This document shows, piece after piece, positions 42,814 through 50,788 of a stretch of DNA of 64,000 bases. The notes beneath the pieces are model-generated. The model searched no databases. It was not told the origin of the DNA and saw only the letters and a list, made by a program, of their open reading frames with translations. The DNA is taken from contig CAUQXI010000017.1 in assembly GCA_963522145.1 (NCBI GenBank), positions 10,838-74,837 of the forward strand, given 5' to 3'. Origin of the DNA: Mesorhizobium_B sp963522145 (GTDB lineage Bacteria; Pseudomonadota; Alphaproteobacteria; Rhizobiales; Rhizobiaceae). Numbering within the stretch: the first letter of the stretch is position 1; every line of letters starts with the position of its first letter. The position numbers and the translations under genes are program-made.

Positions 42814-43202
42814 TCGTGGATGCTTCTGCGGTACTGGCAATCTTGTTGCGTGAAGACGAGGAGCAGGTTTTCAGCGACTTTCTCATGGAGCATAGAGGGC
42901 GTACGGCCATTTCTCCGGTCAACTATGTCGAGGTCGGGCTTCGGGTGGATCGCCCTGACATGGCGACACACTCGGAAAAGGTCGACCGTGTGCTGGAGCA
43001 GCTCAACGTCACCATCGCTTCGCTTGGACCGGAGGAAGCGCGCCTAGCGCGCGAAGCCTATCGCAAGTTCGGCAAGGGCAATCATCCCGCTAGGCTCAAT
43101 CTGGGCGACTGCTTCGCTTATGCATTGTCCAAGGCACGTGGCGGGCCGCTTCTCTTCAAAGGGAACGACTTCTCCCAGACCGATGTCGAGCCGGCGCTTT
43201 GA
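42810..43202 (+). CDS. vapC: VapC-type PIN-domain ribonuclease toxin
   Basis: A 130-residue PIN-domain RNase that in known systems cleaves tRNA or rRNA. The acidic catalytic residues are visible: IVDASAVLAIL (Asp4), SPVNYVEV (Glu near 41), LNLGDCFAYALS (Asp near 95) and GNDFSQTD. GTG 42810 overlaps the vapB stop as GTGA and gives the standard VapC N-terminus; ATG 42795 is an alternative. Its own stop overlaps the TTG start of yejF (TTGA), so toxin and transporter ATPase translation look coupled. Confidence 0.9.
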   Translation: MIVDASAVLAILLREDEEQVFSDFLMEHRGRTAISPVNYVEVGLRVDRPDMATHSEKVDRVLEQLNVTIASLGPEEARLAREAYRKFGKGNHPARLNLGDCFAYALSKARGGPLLFKGNDFSQTDVEPAL

Positions 43203-44818
43203 GCGAGCCGCTGCTTTCCGTTCGCGACCTGTCTGTGGCCTTCGGCGCTCGCGCTCCGGCCGTTGATCGCGTGTCCTTCAACATCGCGAAGGGCGAAACG
43301 CTGGCGCTGGTGGGCGAGTCCGGTTCGGGAAAGTCCGTGTCCGCGCTTTCCATCCTCAAACTCCTGCCCACGCCGCCTGCCACCTATCCGTCCGGGCAGA
43401 TCCTGTTCGGCGGGCGGGATCTGCTGACGCTCGGCGAGAAGGAGTTGCGGCGCGTGCGCGGCAACAAGATCGCCATGATCTTCCAGGAGCCGATGACCTC
43501 GCTCAACCCGCTCCACACAATCGAGCGGCAGGTCAGCGAGGTGTTGAAGCTGCATCGGGGCATGGGTGACCGGCAAGCGCGCGAGCGCACGCTGGAACTG
43601 CTCAATGAAGTCGGCATCCGCGAGCCGGAGAAGCGGCTCGGCGCTTACCCCCATCAGCTTTCGGGCGGGCAGCGCCAGCGCGTAATGATCGCCATGGCGC
43701 TCGCCAACGAGCCGGAACTGCTCGTGGCCGATGAACCGACCACCGCGCTCGACGTGACCGTGCAGGCGCAAATCCTCAAGCTCCTCGCGGAGCTTAAGGC
43801 GCGCAAAGGCATGTCGATGCTGTTCATCACCCATGATCTGGGTATCGTGCGCCGCATCAGCGACCGCGTCTGCGTCATGACCGGCGGCAGGATCGTCGAG
43901 GAAGGACCGACGGCGCGCATCTTCGCTGAGCCCCAGCACGATTACACGCGCAGGCTGCTCGCAGCCGAGCCGAAAGGCAAACCGCCGCCTGTTCGCACGG
44001 ACGCCAGCCCCGTGATGGCCGGGCACGACATCAAGGTGTGGTTCCCGATCCGGCAGGGCTTCTTCCGCAAGACCGTGGACCATGTGAAGGCGGTGGACGG
44101 CATCTCGATCGAGCTGCGCGCGGGCCAAACCGTGGGCGTCGTGGGCGAATCCGGCTCGGGCAAGACGACGCTGGGCCTGGCGCTCTGCCGCATGATCTCG
44201 TCCAAGGGCGAGATACGCTTCAACGACCGAAACATCGACAAGCTGTCCTTCGAGGAGATGCGGCCGTTCCGCAGCGATCTCCAAATCGTGTTCCAGGACC
44301 CGTTCGGCTCGCTCAGCCCACGCATGTCGGTCGGCGAGATCATCGAGGAAGGCCTCAAGATCCACGCGCCGAAACTTTCCGCGAACGGACGCGATGACCG
44401 CGTGGTGGACGTGCTGCGCGAGGTCGGGCTCGATCCGGAAACGCGCCATCGTTATCCGCACGAGTTTTCCGGCGGCCAGCGCCAGCGCATCGCGATCGCG
44501 CGCGCGATGGTGCTCAACCCGCGTTTCGTCATGCTGGACGAGCCGACCTCGGCCCTCGACATGAGCGTGCAGGCGCAGGTGGTCGATCTCCTGCGCGGCC
44601 TTCAGGCCAAGCACGACCTGGCCTATCTTTTCATCTCACACGATCTCAAGGTGGTGCGCGCGCTCGCCAATCATGTGATCGTCATGCGCAATGGCCGCAT
44701 CGTGGAGGAAGGGCCTGCCGCCGAGATTTTCGAGCATCCGCGCGACCCTTACACAAAGGCCTTGATGGCGGCGGCCTTCCGCATCGAAACGGCGCCTGTG
44801 GGTGCGGTGGCCGAATAA
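43199..44818 (+). CDS. yejF: ABC transporter ATP-binding protein YejF (duplicated ATPase)
   Basis: A 539-residue protein with two fused ABC ATPases. Domain 1 has Walker A GESGSGKSVSA (about residue 40), LSGGQRQRVMIAMAL and Walker B LLVADEPTTALD. Domain 2 has Walker A GESGSGKTTLGLAL (about residue 318), FSGGQRQRIAIARA and VMLDEPTSALD. It powers the YejB/YejE permease. Start is TTG 43199, inside the vapC stop; no ATG lies near. Without the vapBC module the start would read ATG AGC GAG CCG, so the weaker TTG appears acquired. Confidence 0.95.
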   Translation: MSEPLLSVRDLSVAFGARAPAVDRVSFNIAKGETLALVGESGSGKSVSALSILKLLPTPPATYPSGQILFGGRDLLTLGEKELRRVRGNKIAMIFQEPMTSLNPLHTIERQVSEVLKLHRGMGDRQARERTLELLNEVGIREPEKRLGAYPHQLSGGQRQRVMIAMALANEPELLVADEPTTALDVTVQAQILKLLAELKARKGMSMLFITHDLGIVRRISDRVCVMTGGRIVEEGPTARIFAEPQHDYTRRLLAAEPKGKPPPVRTDASPVMAGHDIKVWFPIRQGFFRKTVDHVKAVDGISIELRAGQTVGVVGESGSGKTTLGLALCRMISSKGEIRFNDRNIDKLSFEEMRPFRSDLQIVFQDPFGSLSPRMSVGEIIEEGLKIHAPKLSANGRDDRVVDVLREVGLDPETRHRYPHEFSGGQRQRIAIARAMVLNPRFVMLDEPTSALDMSVQAQVVDLLRGLQAKHDLAYLFISHDLKVVRALANHVIVMRNGRIVEEGPAAEIFEHPRDPYTKALMAAAFRIETAPVGAVAE

Positions 44819-44830
44819 GGAGTTCTCCCC

Positions 44831-45775
44831 ATGACGGAAGCCTCGCGCGTTCTTCTTTCCGTTTCGGGCTTCAGCCCGCGCCGCTGGCATGAACTGCTCG
44901 GCGCCCGGCGCAAGGTGGTGACGGAGCCGGACGGCCCAGCCGATCCATCGGTCACTTATGCCGTGGTGTGGCGCCACCGGCATGGCATCCTCAAGGACCT
45001 GCCCAACCTGCGCGGCATCTTCTCGATCGGCGCGGGCGTCGATCACATCATGGCCGATCCCGACCTGCCGAATGTACCTGTTGTGCGCGTGGTGGATCCG
45101 AACCTCACGCAGCATATGGTGGAATATGTGGTCTGGCGGGTGCTCGACCATCATCGTCAGGGCATGCTCTACCGTGCGCAGCAGGGGCGGAAAGTCTGGC
45201 ACGAGCCGTCGCAGCGCACCGCCGCCGACGTTTCGGTCGGCATCATGGGGCTGGGTCAGCTCGGCCGCGCCGCGGCTGACGCGCTGCGGACGCTCGGCTT
45301 TTCAGTGAATGGCTGGAGCCGGTCGCCGCGCGATGTTGCGGGCGTTTCCTGCTATGCGGGCGAAGCGGGGCTGGTGCCGTTCCTCAATGCGACGGATATC
45401 CTCGTCGTGCTTCTGCCGCTGACCAAGGACACGCGGGGGCTGATCGACTACCGTCTGCTGAAGGAGCTGCGGCGGCGCAATGCGCTGGGCGGCGCAGTGC
45501 TGATCAATGCCGGGCGCGGCCAGCTTCAACGCGACGCAGACATCCTGCGCGCGCTGGAAGACAACACGCTGAAGGAGGCGAGCCTCGACGTGTTCGAGGA
45601 AGAGCCCCTGTCCACGGACAGTCCGCTCTGGAACCATCCGCGCCTGTTCATCACGCCGCATGTGGCGGCGACGTCCGATCCCGGCCACCTCGCCGGCCCA
45701 ATGCTGGATGGCATGGACATGATGGATCGAGGCGAGATGCCGCCGCATGTGGTGGACCGCGCCGCCGGCTATTGA
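44831..45775 (+). CDS. Glyoxylate/hydroxypyruvate reductase A-like D-2-hydroxyacid dehydrogenase
   Basis: A 314-residue NAD(P)H-dependent reductase of the GhrA group. The Rossmann motif is GIMGLGQLGRAAADAL (about residues 140-155). The catalytic Arg lies in NAGRGQLQ, Glu in DVFEEEPL and His in ITPHVAA. The N-terminal SIGAGVDHIM loop is typical. It would reduce glyoxylate or hydroxypyruvate in the cytoplasm. It starts 12 bases after yejF with a GGAG site and may be co-transcribed with the yej operon, though no pathway link is evident. Confidence 0.9.
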   Translation: MTEASRVLLSVSGFSPRRWHELLGARRKVVTEPDGPADPSVTYAVVWRHRHGILKDLPNLRGIFSIGAGVDHIMADPDLPNVPVVRVVDPNLTQHMVEYVVWRVLDHHRQGMLYRAQQGRKVWHEPSQRTAADVSVGIMGLGQLGRAAADALRTLGFSVNGWSRSPRDVAGVSCYAGEAGLVPFLNATDILVVLLPLTKDTRGLIDYRLLKELRRRNALGGAVLINAGRGQLQRDADILRALEDNTLKEASLDVFEEEPLSTDSPLWNHPRLFITPHVAATSDPGHLAGPMLDGMDMMDRGEMPPHVVDRAAGY

Positions 45776-45784
45776 GCGCCGCTG

Positions 45785-46639
45785 TCAGGGACGGCGATAA
45801 GCGGTGGGTTCGCCGTAGAGGTAGCCGATGCGCGACACGGCATCCGCCAGTGGTTCGAGCGACACGTCCATCGTGTGGCCGTTGGCGTGGATCAGCGTTG
45901 CCTCATCCACCATGATGCCGACATGGCCGCGCCAGAAGACCAGATCGCCCCGACGCAGCGGCGTTTGATCGGGATCGATCACGGCGCCGATCAATGTGGC
46001 CTGGAGGTCGGTGTCGCGCGGCACATGCTTACCCGCCATCCGGAGCGAAAGCTGCACCAGCCCCGAACAGTCGATGCCGAACCCGCTTACGCCGCCCCAC
46101 AGATAGGGCGTGCGGGAGAGTGCTTCCGCGATCGACACGAAGTCGGGCACGACCTCATCAATCGGGTGCAGGTGGTTTGCAACGATCCAGCCGCCGCAGA
46201 CCACGCGGCCGTAGCGGAGCCCTGGCGTCTCGGTCCATTCGCCGATCGTCAGCGCAGCGCCCAATGAATGCTCGCCGGTGCGCGGGCTCTTCATGTCGGG
46301 CGCGGGGTAAAGAAAGGTGCGCGGGGCGTGAACCCGATGGGTCGGCGCAGGCGCGACCGGCGCGAGCGCGGAGACGTCGAGGTAGCCGACATAGCTGTCT
46401 TCTTCCGCCTGCACCCAGGCCCAGCCATTGCTCCTATCGAAGACGCGCAGAGCCGCGCCGCATAGAAGCTGGGTGTCCAGCCCGGCATCGGCATGAGGCG
46501 CGCGTTTGAGGTCGGCGACGCTCACGCCGATCCGCGCCTCCACGCCTTCCACGAAGCGCTCGGCGGAGACCGCTCCTTCCAGTCTCCGGTCGGCGAGGTC
46601 CGGGCGGAAGGCGTGGAGGCGTGGGTCGTGATGGGTCAT
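45785..46639 (-). CDS. NlpC/P60 family peptidoglycan endopeptidase
   Basis: A 284-residue cysteine peptidase with N-terminal SH3-like domains and a C-terminal NlpC/P60 domain. The catalytic Cys is in GFGIDCSGLVQLSL (about residue 190) and the catalytic His in FWRGHVGIMVDE; a third polar residue follows in LIHANGHTM. Such enzymes cleave gamma-D-Glu-mDAP bonds in cell-wall stem peptides. No signal peptide is evident, so a cytoplasmic, recycling-type role is possible. GTG 46654 would overlap the marR stop (GTGA); ATG 46639 is the more usual N-terminus. Confidence 0.88.
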   Translation of the reverse strand: MTHHDPRLHAFRPDLADRRLEGAVSAERFVEGVEARIGVSVADLKRAPHADAGLDTQLLCGAALRVFDRSNGWAWVQAEEDSYVGYLDVSALAPVAPAPTHRVHAPRTFLYPAPDMKSPRTGEHSLGAALTIGEWTETPGLRYGRVVCGGWIVANHLHPIDEVVPDFVSIAEALSRTPYLWGGVSGFGIDCSGLVQLSLRMAGKHVPRDTDLQATLIGAVIDPDQTPLRRGDLVFWRGHVGIMVDEATLIHANGHTMDVSLEPLADAVSRIGYLYGEPTAYRRP

Positions 46640-46650
46640 GGGCGGATCAA

Positions 46651-47025
46651 TCACGGGAACTGCCCATCGGAATGCCAGCGTGGCAGCTCAGCGGCGCGCG
46701 CGATGATAGCATCGCCGAAGCGCTCCACAAAGAGCGCGCCGTCCACCGTTCGCCGCACGAGCACATTGCGCCGATCGGCCTCGTCCCGGCGGCGGGTGAG
46801 CAGGCCGAGGCCCCCCATATGATCTAGCGCGCGCGTGATCACCGGCTTGGTGACGTTGAGCCGCGCGGCAAGGCCACGCACAGTATGCGGCGGCGGATCG
46901 AGATAAACGGAAAGAAGGATCGCGGCCTGGCGCATGCTGAGATCAGGCATGTCCGCGCGCACTTCCGTGAGCGCGACCTGCTGCCAAAGGCGCAAAGCCT
47001 GGGCGGGGCGAAGGGCGACCGTCAT
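46651..47025 (-). CDS. MarR family transcriptional regulator
   Basis: A 124-residue winged-helix protein. The recognition helix region reads TVRGLAARLNVTKPVITRALDHM (about residues 47-69, split here) and the wing RRRDEADRRNVLVRRT. Length is shorter than typical MarR but the core is complete. It is encoded immediately before, and probably coupled with, the NlpC/P60 gene, so it may regulate that gene or the divergent EI24 gene. The effector is unknown. Confidence 0.82.
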   Translation of the reverse strand: MTVALRPAQALRLWQQVALTEVRADMPDLSMRQAAILLSVYLDPPPHTVRGLAARLNVTKPVITRALDHMGGLGLLTRRRDEADRRNVLVRRTVDGALFVERFGDAIIARAAELPRWHSDGQFP

Positions 47026-47136
47026 GATCGCGGATGATGAAGCAAAACCGTTTCGGTTCGGTTGAACTCCGGCAAAGGCGCCGGACCAAGGGATCGGGGC
47101 TCGACTTTACCCCTTCCATCCCGCAGATGCTGGGCC

Positions 47137-47835
47137 ATGATCCCTGCCGCCATTTCAGCCGCGCTTCGCGACCTGCTGCGTCCCGAAACCCGGATCGTCC
47201 TCGGCAAGACGCTCGGGGTGACCATCCTGATCCTGATCGCCGGCTGGTTCGGCCTCAAGGAACTATTCGACACACTCGCAATGCCCTGGGTGGATCGCGG
47301 TGTGAACAGCCTGCCGGAATGGGCGAGCTTTCTCGAGCCTCTTGCCGCAGTGCTGGTCGGCTTGGTTCTGGCGATCGGGGTGGCGCTGCTGCTCGCGCCG
47401 GTGACGGCGCTTGTGGCAGGACTTTTCTTAGACGATATCGCTGAAGTCATCGAAAAAAGCGACTATCCCGCCGATCCGCCCGGCCGCGCCTTGCCGACGC
47501 TCACCTCGCTTGTGCTCGCGATCAAGTTCCTCGGCGTGGTGATCCTCGGCAACCTACTGGCGCTGCTTCTGCTGCTCGTGCCGGGCGTGAACATCGTGGC
47601 GTTTATTCTCGTGAACGGCTATCTGCTCGGCCGCGAGTTCTTCGAGTTCGCAGCCATGCGCTTCCGTTCGGAGGCGGATGCCAAGGCGCTGCGGCGGCGC
47701 CATGCTGGCACCGTGTTCCTGGCGGGACTCGCGATCGCCGCCTGGCTGGCGGTACCCATCCTCAATCTGACTGCGCCGCTTTTCGCAGCAGCGCTGATGG
47801 TGCATCTCCACAAGGCGCTGTCGCGGCGAGGGTAG
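47137..47835 (+). CDS. EI24/CysZ-like membrane protein
   Basis: A 232-residue inner-membrane protein of the EI24 domain (CysZ/sulfate-transporter-like) family with about five hydrophobic helices, including LGKTLGVTILILIAGWFGL and a long LGVVILGNLLALLLLLVPGVN stretch. FLDDIAEVIEKSDYP in the middle is characteristic. ATG 47137 is chosen over an upstream in-frame ATG (47062). CysZ imports sulfate, but no sulfur-assimilation genes are nearby, so the substrate is uncertain. Confidence 0.83.
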   Translation: MIPAAISAALRDLLRPETRIVLGKTLGVTILILIAGWFGLKELFDTLAMPWVDRGVNSLPEWASFLEPLAAVLVGLVLAIGVALLLAPVTALVAGLFLDDIAEVIEKSDYPADPPGRALPTLTSLVLAIKFLGVVILGNLLALLLLLVPGVNIVAFILVNGYLLGREFFEFAAMRFRSEADAKALRRRHAGTVFLAGLAIAAWLAVPILNLTAPLFAAALMVHLHKALSRRG

Positions 47836-47854
47836 CCTCGCCGATGCGGGGAGT

Positions 47855-48190
47855 TCAGGCCGCTGCGGCCTGCATCTTGATCTCCTGGATCACCTCGAAG
47901 CCTTCAAATTCGGGATGGCCGATATAAGTGGGCGCGCGGCCGCTGGTCTTCGGCCGGGAATGCGAGGCGCGGAACGCATCGGAGCGCGTCCAGGCCTCGA
48001 AGTCCTCCTTGCTGCGCCAGACCGTGTGCGAGGCGTAGAGCACGTGATCCTCCTTCACGGGGCCGCGCAGCATGTGGAATTCCACGAAGCCGGGAACCTG
48101 GTCGAGGCGGCTCTCGCGGGTGAGCCAGATTTCCTCGAAGGCCTCAGTCGTATCCTTGCCGACCTTGAAGCGGTTCATGGCGATGAACAT
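47855..48190 (-). CDS. ABM-domain haem-degrading monooxygenase (IsdG/HmuQ-like)
   Basis: A 111-residue ABM (dimeric ferredoxin-like) protein. It begins MFIAMNRFKVGKD and contains HTVWRSKEDFEAWTRSD and a C-terminal HPEFEGFEV. The IsdG-type catalytic triad is visible by position: Asn6, Trp67 and His77. This fits rhizobial/brucella haem monooxygenases (HmuQ, BhuQ) that release iron from haem. No haem-uptake genes are adjacent. Reaction is inferred from the triad; other ABM functions remain possible. Confidence 0.8.
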   Translation of the reverse strand: MFIAMNRFKVGKDTTEAFEEIWLTRESRLDQVPGFVEFHMLRGPVKEDHVLYASHTVWRSKEDFEAWTRSDAFRASHSRPKTSGRAPTYIGHPEFEGFEVIQEIKMQAAAA

Positions 48191-48233
48191 GGCGTTCTCC
48201 TTTGCTGCGAATGCTGCGATGTGTTTCCGCTTC

Positions 48234-49613
48234 CTAGCTCGCCCTATAGCGGTTCACCAGAACCTGTTCGATCGCGCGGATCGCGTGGGCCTCGCCCCCG
48301 GTCGGACATGACGGCTTATCGGCAGGACACCACCCGAAAACATCGAAATGGGCATGGGATCGCGCCCGCTCCACGAAGCGGTCGAGAAAGAGGGCGGCCG
48401 TGATCGAGCCGGCGAAGCCGTCCGTCGTGACGTTGTTGAGATCGGCGATCTTGGAGGAAAGCTTCGCCGCGTAAGGCTTCCAGAGTGGCATGCGCCAGAT
48501 CGGGTCTTGCACCGCCCGTCCCGCTTCCAGCAGCGCGTCGGCCAAACCGCCGTCATGGGTGAAGAGCGGCGCCAGATCAGGCCCGAGCGCCACACGTGCT
48601 GCGCCGGTCAGAGTTGCCATGTCGATCAGGATTTCCGGCGCTTCCTCGTCGGCAAGCGCCAGCGCGTCGGCCAGCACGAGGCGGCCTTCCGCATCCGTGT
48701 TGCCGATCTCAATCGTGAGGCCCTTTCGGCTTTGCAGCACGTCGCCGGGACGGAAGCTGTTGCCGGCGATGGCATTCTCAACCGCAGGAATGAGCACGCG
48801 CAGGCGGATGGGAAGCCGTGCCGCCATGATCATGGAGGCAAGCCCCAGCACATTGGCCGCTCCTCCCATGTCCTTCTTCATCAGCAGCATGCTGCTCGAT
48901 GGCTTGATGTCGAGCCCGCCCGTGTCGAAGCAGACGCCCTTGCCCACAAGAGTCACCTTCGGAGCGTCCTCCCTTCCCCAGCGCAGGTCGATCAGGCGAG
49001 GCTCGGTCGTGGAGGCGCGGCCTACCGCGTGAATCATGGGCAAGTTCTCGGCCAGAAGTGCATCGCCAACGATGGCGGAAACTTCCGCGCCATGGGCCGC
49101 GCCGAGACGGCGCACCGCCTCTTCCAGATGATCCGGGCCCATGTCGGCGGTGGGCGTGTTGATGAGGTCGCGGGCGAGGCAAACTCCGTTTGCGATGCGC
49201 TGGACGCGGCAAACGTCGACGCCGGCCGGCGCTTCAAACGTGAGGTCGCGGCCGGGCTTCTTGTTGTAGCGCGTGAAAGCATAGCCGCCGAGCGCGACCG
49301 CGAGCATGTCGAGCGCCGCATCGCCTTTGTTGTTGGCGAACCGCCAGCGCCCGGCGGGCAGGCTGCGGCCGAGCGACCCGGCGCCGAGCGGAGCCGAGTC
49401 CTCGCCCTGCTCGCCCAAGCCGAACAGCGCGCCGCAGATGGCGCCGTCGGCGTCGGGCAGAACAAGCAGGCGGCCGGCCTCGCCGTTGAACGCGTTGCCA
49501 GCCGCCCAGATCCTCGCATGAGGCGGCAGATCGGCAGCGGAAAGTTCGTCCTCGAACAGGAACCAGATCGGCAGCGCCTGATCGGCGTGATCATCAACGA
49601 GATGCACGGGCAT
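48234..49613 (-). CDS. M17 leucyl aminopeptidase family protein
   Basis: A 459-residue dizinc aminopeptidase. The C-terminal catalytic domain has VGKGVCFDTGGLDIKP (metal-binding Asp), MKKDMGGAANV (catalytic Lys), and the family signature NTDAEGRLVLADAL with metal-binding Asp/Glu and catalytic Arg. The N-terminal domain is the variable macro-like part. It removes N-terminal residues from peptides in the cytoplasm. ATG 49613 is preferred to an upstream start at 49658. Confidence 0.93.
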   Translation of the reverse strand: MPVHLVDDHADQALPIWFLFEDELSAADLPPHARIWAAGNAFNGEAGRLLVLPDADGAICGALFGLGEQGEDSAPLGAGSLGRSLPAGRWRFANNKGDAALDMLAVALGGYAFTRYNKKPGRDLTFEAPAGVDVCRVQRIANGVCLARDLINTPTADMGPDHLEEAVRRLGAAHGAEVSAIVGDALLAENLPMIHAVGRASTTEPRLIDLRWGREDAPKVTLVGKGVCFDTGGLDIKPSSSMLLMKKDMGGAANVLGLASMIMAARLPIRLRVLIPAVENAIAGNSFRPGDVLQSRKGLTIEIGNTDAEGRLVLADALALADEEAPEILIDMATLTGAARVALGPDLAPLFTHDGGLADALLEAGRAVQDPIWRMPLWKPYAAKLSSKIADLNNVTTDGFAGSITAALFLDRFVERARSHAHFDVFGWCPADKPSCPTGGEAHAIRAIEQVLVNRYRAS

Positions 49614-49710
49614 CGATACGGCTCCTGTTTCGGCTTCCGCGGTGCTTAGCCGAGCCACGCTCCTTCGGCCAGCCGGTGGACATCGCCCGCCGCCGGAGAA
49701 GGAGTTCCAG

Positions 49711-49733
49711 CTTAACTTTCCATTAGGGTTAAC
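49711..49733. promoter_or_regulatory. TTAAC direct repeat upstream of tadD
   Basis: TTAAC occurs at 49712-49716 and again in GGTTAAC at 49727-49733, about 70 bases before the tadD start. The same GGTTAAC heptamer lies upstream of cpaB and pilA. It resembles half-sites of the cell-cycle regulator CtrA (TTAA-N7-TTAA), but the spacing here is wrong for a full site, so function is uncertain. Confidence 0.3.
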
Positions 49734-49803
49734 GGAATATTGCTCGGCTCATGGGCGCTCCGGTGTCGGGCAGCCCGCAACGCGCCGGAGGGCTCGAAGC
49801 GCC

Positions 49804-50643
49804 ATGTCATCTTCCCCTGACCGCAACCTCGCCGCTTCCGCATCGACGCGCATCATGCGCTGGCGCACGGGCTCGGCCCTGCTTGCATTGATGCTGCTTT
49901 CAGGCTGCGCCAGCAAGCCATTCACCACCGGTTCGATCGGGAAGGACGGAGCGATGACGCATATGTCGTCCGCCCAGCTCTCGTCGGCAACGGGATCGCT
50001 CGGTCAGGCCTATTCGAAAAACCCGAAAGACCGCGCGACTGCCCTGCGCTATGCCAGCATGCTCCAGATGGAAGGCAAGACGGACCAGTCGCTCGCGGTG
50101 ATGCGCAAGGCGGCGATCGACTTTCCCAAGGATCGCGACGTGCTCGCGGCCTATGGCAAGGCGCTTGCCGCCGCAGGCCAGCTCGAGCCGGCGCTGGACG
50201 CCGTCCGCCGCGCCCAGACGCCGGAATATCCGGACTGGAAGCTGTTTTCGGCCGAGGGCGCCATTCTGGACCAGCTCGGACGCTCGAAGGAAGCGCGCGA
50301 CCTTTACCGCAAGGCGCTCGACATCAAGCCGAACGAGCCTTCGGTGATGTCCAATCTCGGCATGTCCTATGTGCTTGAAGGCGATCTACGCACAGCGGAG
50401 CAATATCTCAGGCCGGCGGCTCAGGCGCCTGGCGCCGACAGCCGGGTGCGCCAGAACCTGGCACTGGTGGTCGGGCTCCAGGGCCGCTTCGAGGAGGCCG
50501 AGAAGATCGCGCGCGGTGAACTTTCCTCCGATCAGGCGGAGGCCAACGTCGCCTATCTCCGCTCGATGCTTGCCCAGCAGAATGCCTGGAAGGACATCGA
50601 GAAGGAAGACAAGCCGCAGAAGCAGGCCAACGCCACCAACTGA
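49804..50643 (+). CDS. tadD: Tad pilus assembly lipoprotein TadD (TPR)
   Basis: A 279-residue lipoprotein with a lipobox LLSGCAS (Cys about residue 35), followed by tetratricopeptide repeats (about residues 60-250; for example RDLYRKALDIKPNEPSVMSNLGMSYVLEG). TadD-type proteins act as outer-membrane pilotins for the secretin of Flp pili. It is divergent from the aminopeptidase gene and converges on tadC, with a terminator between. The other pilus genes lie on the opposite strand. Confidence 0.88.
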   Translation: MSSSPDRNLAASASTRIMRWRTGSALLALMLLSGCASKPFTTGSIGKDGAMTHMSSAQLSSATGSLGQAYSKNPKDRATALRYASMLQMEGKTDQSLAVMRKAAIDFPKDRDVLAAYGKALAAAGQLEPALDAVRRAQTPEYPDWKLFSAEGAILDQLGRSKEARDLYRKALDIKPNEPSVMSNLGMSYVLEGDLRTAEQYLRPAAQAPGADSRVRQNLALVVGLQGRFEEAEKIARGELSSDQAEANVAYLRSMLAQQNAWKDIEKEDKPQKQANATN

Positions 50644-50677
50644 ACGGCGCGAACTCTCAGCTTCCTGCTCTTAGATC

Positions 50678-50712
50678 AGGCCTGCCTCGAACTTTGTCGG
50701 GCAGGCCTTTTT
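50678..50712 (+). terminator. Rho-independent terminator after tadD
   Basis: AGGCCTGCC (50678-50686) pairs with GGCAGGCCT (50700-50708) around a 13-base loop, followed by TTTT. It lies 34 bases past the tadD stop. On the minus strand no T-tract follows, so it should not serve tadC. Confidence 0.85.
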
Positions 50713-50788
50713 CATGAGAATGCGAGCATCTGTGCGAGGCAGGAAACACGCCTGCGGCGCGTCCCGACGGCCGCCGTCGCCCACGCCG

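Noticed and set aside
43118..44614. 498-codon open frame antisense to yejF
   Set aside because: yejF has complete ABC ATPase motifs on the other strand; this frame has none.
49711..49733. Full CtrA site (TTAA-N7-TTAA) before tadD
   Set aside because: The two TTAA elements are 11 bases apart, not 7, so only half-site resemblance is claimed.
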